The position numbers were made by a program, and so were the translations under genes. The notes below the pieces were generated by a model that searched no databases, was not told where the DNA came from, and saw only the letters and a list, made by a program, of their open reading frames with translations. Below are positions 6,047 to 9,934 of a stretch of 9,934 nt of DNA, piece by piece. Source of the stretch: JAQGMO01 sp050954505 (lineage in GTDB: Bacteria; Pseudomonadota; Gammaproteobacteria; Burkholderiales; Burkholderiaceae_D). Each line of letters opens with the position of its first letter. Position 1 is the stretch's first letter. The stretch covers positions 1-9,934 of the forward strand of contig JBPBPY010000189.1 of assembly GCA_050954505.1 (NCBI GenBank), in the 5' to 3' direction.

Positions 6047-6433
6047 ATGACCTTGGGAAAAAAGACCGTTCCGCTCGAATACGATCCGGATCAACTGCTC
6101 GCTTCGCTGCTCGTGAAATTGAACCTGAAAAACGATGCCGCTCTGTCGCGAGCGCTGGAAGTGGCGCCGCCGGTCATCAGCAAGATCCGTCACCGGCGCC
6201 TGCCGGTGGGTGCCTCGATGCTGATTCGCATGCATGAAGTCACCGACCTGTCGATTCGCGACTTGCGCGGTTTGATGGGAGACCGGCGCAAACGTTTTCG
6301 CATCAGCGGCAAGCAATGCCGTCCGCGCGCGCAAGCGGCCCGCGCCAACGGAGGCGGCGGCGCTCCGGCACCCATCATGGCTGGCAAGGTGGCCGGCGTC
6401 GACAGGAGGGAAAGCAATAGCGAGATCGATTGA
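6047..6433 (+). CDS. Small helix-turn-helix DNA-binding protein
   Basis: A 128-residue protein. Residues 29-56 (KNDAALSRALEVAPPVISKIRHRRLPVG) have the spacing of a Cro/CI-type helix-turn-helix: a first helix, then VAPPVISKIRHRR as the recognition helix region. Residues 60-87 (IRMHEVTDLSIRDLRGLMGD and a basic stretch) form the rest of the compact domain. The tail from about 88 is basic, Gly/Ala-rich and probably disordered. I recognise this domain as a common short protein in Oxalobacteraceae and relatives, often in several copies per genome and annotated only as hypothetical or DNA-binding; its targets are unknown to me. The ATG at 6047 follows a weak GAGA (6037-6040) at 6 nt. The frame is open far upstream, but that part overlaps the UspA-family gene and lacks a start signal. 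The AT-rich upstream palindromes suggest autoregulation. Confidence 0.82.
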   Translation: MTLGKKTVPLEYDPDQLLASLLVKLNLKNDAALSRALEVAPPVISKIRHRRLPVGASMLIRMHEVTDLSIRDLRGLMGDRRKRFRISGKQCRPRAQAARANGGGGAPAPIMAGKVAGVDRRESNSEID

Positions 6434-6512
6434 CGCGGAATGGCAGGGGCGCTTTGCCGTGATACAGCGGAATGCCTGAATCAGCGCAGTGCCGCAGGTG
6501 GCGTTGCGGCGC

Positions 6513-6521
6513 TGCTATAAT
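6513..6521 (+). promoter_or_regulatory. Extended -10 promoter of prfC
   Basis: TGCTATAAT at 6513-6521 is a perfect extended -10 element (TG, one base, TATAAT). No good -35 is visible at the usual distance, as is common for extended -10 promoters. Transcription would start near 6528, about 21 nt before the ATG at 6549. This rules against an in-frame GTG at 6489 as the start. Confidence 0.65.
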
Positions 6522-6548
6522 CACCGGTTGACTCCGCCTGCCTCTGCC

Positions 6549-8285
6549 ATGCCCACACATTCCGAACTTCCAGAAACCGCAGCGGATGCCGATTCGGCTT
6601 CCGCAACTTCCCCATTCGACGCTGGCAGTGCCACCCTGGCCGATACGCCTGACGACAGCGGCGCCGAACTGCGCCAGGTTTCGCGCGGGCAGATCGCACG
6701 CGAAGTGGCGCGCCGGCGCACCTTTGGCATCATTTCCCATCCTGATGCGGGCAAGACCACGCTGACGGAAAAGCTGCTGCTGTTTTCGGGCGCCATCCAG
6801 CTGGCCGGCACTGTCAAGGCCCGCAAGAGCGGCCGGCATGCCACTTCCGACTGGATGGAAATCGAGAAGCAGCGCGGTATTTCGGTGGCCAGTTCGGTCA
6901 TGCAGTTCGAGTACCGCGACCATGTGGTCAACCTGCTCGATACGCCGGGTCACCAGGATTTTTCCGAAGATACCTATCGGGTATTGACCGCGGTCGACTC
7001 GGCACTGATGGTCATCGATGCGGCCAAGGGCGTGGAAGCGCAAACCATCAAGCTGCTCAATGTCTGCCGCATGCGCAGCACGCCCATCATCACGTTCATG
7101 AACAAGATGGACCGCGAAACCCGCGATCCGCTCGAACTGCTCGATGAACTCGAGTCGGTGCTCGACATCCGCTGCGCGCCGGTGACCTGGCCGATCGGCA
7201 TGGGCAAGAGTTTTCGCGGCGTGTACCACCTCATGCGTGATGAAATCATGCTGTTTGCCGCCGGCAGTGAAAAAGCCGACCAGACTTTTGAAGTCATCAA
7301 GGGCATCGACAACCCGCGCCTGGCGCAGATGTTCCCGCTCGAGATCGAGCAATTGAAAATGGAAGTCGAACTGGTGCATGGCGCTTCGCATCCGTTCGAA
7401 CTCGAGGCCTTTCTGGCCGGTACGCTGACGCCGGTATTCTTTGGCTCGGCGATCAACAACTTCGGTGTGCGCGAAATCCTCAATGCGCTGCTCGACTGGG
7501 CGCAGCCGCCACGCGAGCGCGATGCCACCATCCGGGCCGTGGCGCCCGACGAGGTGCCGTTCAGCGGATTCGTCTTCAAGATCCAGGCCAACATGGACCC
7601 TTCCCATCGCGACCGCATCGCCTTCCTGCGGGTGTGCTCGGGGCGTTTCGAACGCGGCATGAAAGTACGCCACCTGCGCCTGAACCGTGATGTGCGGGTG
7701 TCCAGCGTGGTCACCTTCATGGCTGCCAGCCGCGAGCAGGTCGAAGAGGCGTATGCCGGCGACATCATCGGCCTGCCCAATCATGGCAACATGCAGATCG
7801 GCGACAGTTTTTCGGAAGGCGAGCTGCTGCAGTTCACCGGCATTCCCTACTTCGCACCAGACTTCTTTCGCGCCGTACGCATACGCAATCCCTTAAAGAT
7901 CAAGCAACTGCACAAGGGCTTGCAGCAGCTGGGGGAGGAGGGCGCGGTACAGGTGTTCAAGCCGGTCAACAGTGGTGAGCTGGTGCTGGGTGCAGTCGGT
8001 GTGCTGCAGTTCGAGGTGGTGGCCAGCCGGCTGCTCAACGAGTACGGCGTCGATGCCGTCTTCGAGGGCACCAGCATCAGCAGCGCGCGCTGGATTTCCT
8101 GCGACGACAAACGGGTGATGGCCGACTTTGAAAAATCCGCTGCCGGTCACAACTTGGCAATCGATGCCGGTGGCAACATGGCTTACCTGGCCACCTCGGG
8201 CGTGAACCTGAAGCTGACCCAGGAGCGCTGGCCACAACTGACATTCCATGCCACGCGCGAACATGCGGTAAAACTGGATAAATGA
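6549..8285 (+). CDS. prfC: Peptide chain release factor 3 (RF3)
   Basis: Translational GTPase that recycles RF1 and RF2 from the ribosome after peptide release. The 578-residue product aligns by eye with E. coli RF3 (529 residues) from AREVARRRTFGIISHPDAGKTT to the end. GTPase motifs are intact: P-loop SHPDAGKT (63-70), switch region EKQRGIS (106-112), DTPGH (131-135) and NKMD (185-188). Later family blocks FVFKIQANMDPSHRDR, EEAYAGDIIGLPNHG and EEGAVQVF are also present. The first 45 or so residues are an extra Ala/Ser/Asp/Thr-rich, acidic, probably disordered extension. The start at 6549 is the only ATG between the extended -10 promoter and the conserved domain, but it has no clear Shine-Dalgarno sequence and a leader of only about 21 nt. 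It is convergent with the rhodanese gene, 80 bp apart. The function is secure; the extension is unusual. Confidence 0.95.
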   Translation: MPTHSELPETAADADSASATSPFDAGSATLADTPDDSGAELRQVSRGQIAREVARRRTFGIISHPDAGKTTLTEKLLLFSGAIQLAGTVKARKSGRHATSDWMEIEKQRGISVASSVMQFEYRDHVVNLLDTPGHQDFSEDTYRVLTAVDSALMVIDAAKGVEAQTIKLLNVCRMRSTPIITFMNKMDRETRDPLELLDELESVLDIRCAPVTWPIGMGKSFRGVYHLMRDEIMLFAAGSEKADQTFEVIKGIDNPRLAQMFPLEIEQLKMEVELVHGASHPFELEAFLAGTLTPVFFGSAINNFGVREILNALLDWAQPPRERDATIRAVAPDEVPFSGFVFKIQANMDPSHRDRIAFLRVCSGRFERGMKVRHLRLNRDVRVSSVVTFMAASREQVEEAYAGDIIGLPNHGNMQIGDSFSEGELLQFTGIPYFAPDFFRAVRIRNPLKIKQLHKGLQQLGEEGAVQVFKPVNSGELVLGAVGVLQFEVVASRLLNEYGVDAVFEGTSISSARWISCDDKRVMADFEKSAAGHNLAIDAGGNMAYLATSGVNLKLTQERWPQLTFHATREHAVKLDK

Positions 8286-8302
8286 TTTTGGGCGCAGGGC
8301 GT

Positions 8303-8325
8303 TGGGCGCCGGGTGCTGGGCGCCG
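8303..8325. repeat. Direct repeat in the prfC-rhodanese gap
   Basis: TGGGCGCCG occurs at 8303-8311 and 8317-8325, a 14 bp period. Each copy contains the self-complementary GGCGCC, so the transcript from either strand could fold into a GC-rich hairpin between the two convergent genes. There is no T tract, so it is not a standard intrinsic terminator. Confidence 0.5.
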
Positions 8326-8365
8326 TCCCGCCGCTTTCCGCCGCTTCCCGTCGCCTCCTGCGGCT

Positions 8366-8839
8366 TCAGGCACCCACCCAGGGCAAACCGGCCTTGCACC
8401 AGCCGGCAACCGTCTTGCGGTGGCCGTTGCCATCCTTGTCGCCTTCAAATCCTTCCAGAATGTCGTAGCTGTGTGTAAAGCCGGCTTGCGTTGCCGCCAT
8501 GGCAGCGCTGCGTGAACGCACCCCCGAACGACACAAAAACAGCAGCACCGGCTCGGTTTGCGCAGCGGGAACCAGCTCGCGCAACTGCTCGACGAAGCGG
8601 GGGTTGGGTGTGCCCGCAGGCCAGGTATTCCATTCCACTGCCACATGTCGGGCACCTTCGAGCATGACCTTGCCGACCCATGCGCGTTCGGCGCTCGTGC
8701 GCACGTCGACCAGCACCACCTCGGGGTTGGACAACAGGGCCCATGCTTCGGCAGGCAGGACGGCGCCGGCATACGGCAGCTTGCCTTGCGCAACGCGCTG
8801 CCGGGCGACCGCCAGCGAGGTTTCGATTTGCGTGTTCAT
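8366..8839 (-). CDS. Single-domain rhodanese-like sulfurtransferase
   Basis: A 157-residue cytoplasmic protein. Rhodaneses move sulfane sulfur from donors such as thiosulfate or a persulfide to an acceptor through a cysteine persulfide. The fold markers are VVLVDVRTSAERAWVG (41-56) and the active-site loop CRSGVR (103-108), with Cys103 as the predicted persulfide-carrying residue. The C-terminal block ILEGFEGDKDGNGHR and GWCKAGLPW (147-155) is a common ending in this group. Cys148 is a second cysteine of unknown role. The start is ATG 8839; a TTG two codons earlier is less likely. A TATAAT box at 8845-8850 on the minus strand ends only 5 bp before the ATG, so the mRNA may be leaderless and there is no Shine-Dalgarno sequence. 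It is divergent from glnA across a 498 bp regulatory region. The physiological substrate cannot be told from sequence. Confidence 0.92.
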   Translation of the reverse strand: MNTQIETSLAVARQRVAQGKLPYAGAVLPAEAWALLSNPEVVLVDVRTSAERAWVGKVMLEGARHVAVEWNTWPAGTPNPRFVEQLRELVPAAQTEPVLLFLCRSGVRSRSAAMAATQAGFTHSYDILEGFEGDKDGNGHRKTVAGWCKAGLPWVGA

Positions 8840-8844
8840 GACCA

Positions 8845-8875
8845 ATTATAACGAGCCGTTTCCAGTTGTGCGCAA
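8845..8875 (-). promoter_or_regulatory. Candidate promoter of the rhodanese gene
   Basis: On the minus strand a perfect TATAAT occupies 8850-8845. TTGCGC at 8875-8870 could serve as a -35 with a long 19 bp spacer. The predicted start site (about 8838-8839) coincides with the first base of the start codon. Confidence 0.5.
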
Positions 8876-8885
8876 GGTGCGCAAG
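8868..8885. repeat. Perfect 9 bp tandem duplication
   Basis: GTGCGCAAG occurs at 8868-8876 and again directly at 8877-8885. The first copy overlaps the -35 region of the rhodanese promoter, so each copy carries TTGCGC on the minus strand. It may offer alternative -35 placements or a regulator half-site pair. Confidence 0.7.
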
Positions 8886-8893
8886 CACTGTGA

Positions 8894-8928
8894 GCAGCGC
8901 TCAAGCAATGCCATCGCGGTAGCGCTGC
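8894..8928. repeat. Perfect 8 bp inverted repeat between rhodanese gene and glnA
   Basis: GCAGCGCT (8894-8901) and AGCGCTGC (8921-8928) are exact reverse complements separated by 19 bp. The pair lies upstream of the NtrC-like boxes and about 55-90 bp upstream of the rhodanese start. Possible operator; no assignment can be made. Confidence 0.45.
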
Positions 8929-8981
8929 ACGAAATGGCTATCGGTTGCTGTCAAGAGTGCGCTCTGGCAAATATTTCCATT

Positions 8982-8998
8982 CGCACCAACTCGATGCA
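8982..8998 (+). promoter_or_regulatory. NtrC-like binding site A upstream of glnA
   Basis: CGCACCAACTCGATGCA matches the NtrC consensus TGCAC-N7-GTGCA at 8 of 10 fixed positions. Its centre (8990) is about 173 bp upstream of the predicted sigma54 start site. It lies 30 bp, close to three helical turns, from site B, like the paired enhancer sites of enteric glnA. Confidence 0.6.
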
Positions 8999-9011
8999 AT
9001 AATGCGCCCTT

Positions 9012-9028
9012 CGCACCATTGCAGGGCA
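9012..9028 (+). promoter_or_regulatory. NtrC-like binding site B upstream of glnA
   Basis: CGCACCATTGCAGGGCA matches TGCAC-N7-GTGCA at 8 of 10 fixed positions. Its centre (9020) is about 143 bp upstream of the predicted start site, a normal enhancer distance. With site A it would allow cooperative binding of phosphorylated NtrC dimers on one face of the helix. Confidence 0.6.
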
Positions 9029-9081
9029 AACTTTTTCAGTTACGCCTGCTTGCCAGAAAGACCAAAACATTTTATGGCGCT

Positions 9082-9098
9082 TGCACTAAAATAGCGCC
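9082..9098 (+). promoter_or_regulatory. NtrC-like site C overlapping a possible sigma70 -10 box
   Basis: TGCACTAAAATAGCGCC has a perfect left half-site and a 3 of 5 right half-site of the NtrC consensus. It contains TAAAAT (9087-9092), a 5 of 6 match to the sigma70 -10 element; the -35 position (AAAACA, 9064-9069) is weak. If real, NtrC bound here could block a constitutive glnA promoter, as at enteric glnAp1. A GGCGCT/AGCGCC inverted pair (9076-9081, 9093-9098) overlaps it. Confidence 0.45.
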
Positions 9099-9136
9099 GA
9101 CTTGCTTTACTTGCCAGCAAAGAAGCCGCGTGGTGA

Positions 9137-9152
9137 TGGCATGGAAACTGCT
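9137..9152 (+). promoter_or_regulatory. Sigma54 (RpoN) promoter of glnA
   Basis: TGGCATGGAAACTGCT matches the sigma54 consensus TGGCACG-N4-TTGCW at 10 of 12 fixed positions, including the essential GG (-24) and GC (-12) with correct spacing. Transcription should begin near 9163, giving a leader of about 175 nt. Together with the upstream NtrC-like sites this makes glnA a predicted NtrC/RpoN target, induced under nitrogen limitation. Confidence 0.8.
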
Positions 9153-9268
9153 ATTGCTGTTCTGACTTCTTTCTGATTCAAGCAAGTGCTGTAGCGTGAG
9201 CGTGGCGTCATCACCGGCGCGGTGGAAAAGACGCACGACACGCCTGGCCTGATCCAGATTCCAGTTTT

Positions 9269-9294
9269 CCGGACCGCCGTCACAGACGGACCGG
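9269..9294 (+). promoter_or_regulatory. Stem-loop in the glnA leader
   Basis: CCGTC (9277-9281) pairs with GACGG (9285-9289) around an ACA loop. An outer CCGG/CCGG pair (9269-9272, 9291-9294) extends it across a small internal loop. A six-T run follows only at 9312-9317, 17 bases after the stem, too far for a normal terminator. It may be a structural or regulatory element of the leader, or chance in GC-rich sequence. Confidence 0.3.
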
Positions 9295-9337
9295 TGCCCA
9301 ATATTTCAGTATTTTTTGTCTAATTTAGGAGATACGC

Positions 9338-9934
9338 ATGGCAATGACGGCCGCAGAAGTCTTGAAAATGGTGAAAGACAACGAAGTCAAATTCGTTGAT
9401 TTCCGTTTCGCTGATACACGTGGCAAGGAACAGCACGTCACGGTGCCTGTATCCCATTTCGACATGGACAAGTTTGAATCGGGCCATGCATTCGACGGTT
9501 CCTCGATCGCCGGCTGGAAGGGCATCGAAGCATCGGACATGATCCTGATGCCTGATCCCAATACCGCCAACATCGACCCGTTCATGGAAGAGACCACGCT
9601 GTTCATGCAGTGCGATGTCATCGAACCATCGGATGGCAAGGGTTACGACCGCGACCCGCGCTCGATCGCCAAGCGCGCCGAAGCGTACCTGAAATCCTCC
9701 GGCCTGGGCGACACCGCCTACTTCGGTCCGGAACCTGAATTTTTCATCTTCGACAGCGTGCGCTGGAAGATCGACATGTCGGGCTGTTTCGTCAAAATCG
9801 ATTCGGACGAAGCTTCGTGGAGCACCGGTGAAAAGATCGAAGGCGGCAACAGCGGCCATCGTCCGACCGTCAAGGGCGGCTACTTCCCGGTGCCACCCGT
9901 GGACAGCTTCCAGGACATGCGTTCGGAAATGTGC
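9338..9934 (+). CDS. glnA: Glutamine synthetase type I, N-terminal part (cut by window end)
   Basis: Glutamine synthetase makes glutamine from glutamate, ammonia and ATP and is the main entry point of ammonium at low supply. Only the first 199 residues of about 470 are in the window; the frame is still open at the last base. The sequence aligns by eye with E. coli GlnA throughout. Visible markers are the N-terminal beta-grasp region VKFVDFRFADTRGKEQHV (17-34), the signature FDGSSIAGW (52-60) followed by ASDMIL, YDRDPRSIAKRAE (103-115), the metal-binding glutamates in GPEPEFFIFD (Glu132 and Glu134), and HRPTVKGGYFPVPPVD (174-189). The start is fixed by AGGAG at 9327-9331, 6 nt before the ATG; a second ATG two codons later is less well placed. 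The adenylylation-site Tyr lies beyond the window. Predicted control is by NtrC and sigma54 through the upstream region. Confidence 0.97.
   Translation, partial: MAMTAAEVLKMVKDNEVKFVDFRFADTRGKEQHVTVPVSHFDMDKFESGHAFDGSSIAGWKGIEASDMILMPDPNTANIDPFMEETTLFMQCDVIEPSDGKGYDRDPRSIAKRAEAYLKSSGLGDTAYFGPEPEFFIFDSVRWKIDMSGCFVKIDSDEASWSTGEKIEGGNSGHRPTVKGGYFPVPPVDSFQDMRSEMC

Noticed and set aside
6489..6548. GTG start for prfC at 6489
   Set aside because: It would lie upstream of the extended -10 promoter at 6513-6521, and the extra residues have no conserved content.
6375..7784. 469-codon open frame on the minus strand
   Set aside because: It lies antisense to prfC, whose protein is fully conserved. The frame is a by-product of GC-rich codon use, and its translation is rich in His, Arg, Gln and Asp with no domain.
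8965..8980. TGGCAAATATTTCCAT as a sigma54 promoter
   Set aside because: The GG at -24 is present but there is no GC at -12, and it lies upstream of the NtrC-like sites.
9107..9301. 64-codon minus-strand frame in the glnA leader
   Set aside because: It overlaps the sigma54 promoter and glnA leader and lacks a start signal.

Overview
The window looks like chromosomal DNA of a Burkholderiales betaproteobacterium, most likely family Oxalobacteraceae (the Herbaspirillum / Herminiimonas / Collimonas group). This is inferred from the dctA, RF3, rhodanese and glnA proteins, from the lineage-typical small HTH protein, and from GC-rich coding sequence broken by AT-richer promoters. No rRNA, tRNA, insertion sequence, prophage or CRISPR array is visible.

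Layout. (1) 1-1615: dctA, a C4-dicarboxylate importer, with a sigma70-type promoter and a very strong terminator. (2) 1634-1891, minus strand: a small exported protein convergent with dctA. (3) 2216-2630: a 79-residue orphan protein, then a terminator that may close a short CU-rich small RNA. (4) 2764-4506: a 580-residue orphan with a disordered N-terminus and an IQ-like motif; it is the least explained gene here. (5) 4529-4942, minus strand: a small acidic protein with in-frame tandem repeats, convergent with the orphan. (6) 5329-5790: a UspA-family protein behind a perfect dyad. (7) 6047-6433: a small HTH DNA-binding protein with a palindrome in its upstream region. (8) 6549-8285: prfC (release factor RF3) with an N-terminal extension. 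(9) 8366-8839, minus strand: a single-domain rhodanese whose -10 box almost touches its start codon. (10) 9338-9934: the first 199 codons of glnA, cut by the window edge.

How it fits together. The outer blocks are housekeeping functions: carbon uptake, translation termination, sulfur transfer and ammonium assimilation. The best-supported regulatory structure is upstream of glnA. It has a near-consensus sigma54 promoter at 9137-9152, two NtrC-like boxes 30 bp apart centred near -173 and -143, and a third near -73 that overlaps a possible sigma70 -10 box. This matches the known logic of nitrogen-regulated glnA promoters. The middle block (about 2.2-5.0 kb) holds lineage-restricted genes of unknown function. 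I see no convincing multi-gene defence or biosynthetic system; the most novel candidates are the 580-residue orphan and the putative small RNA just upstream of it.
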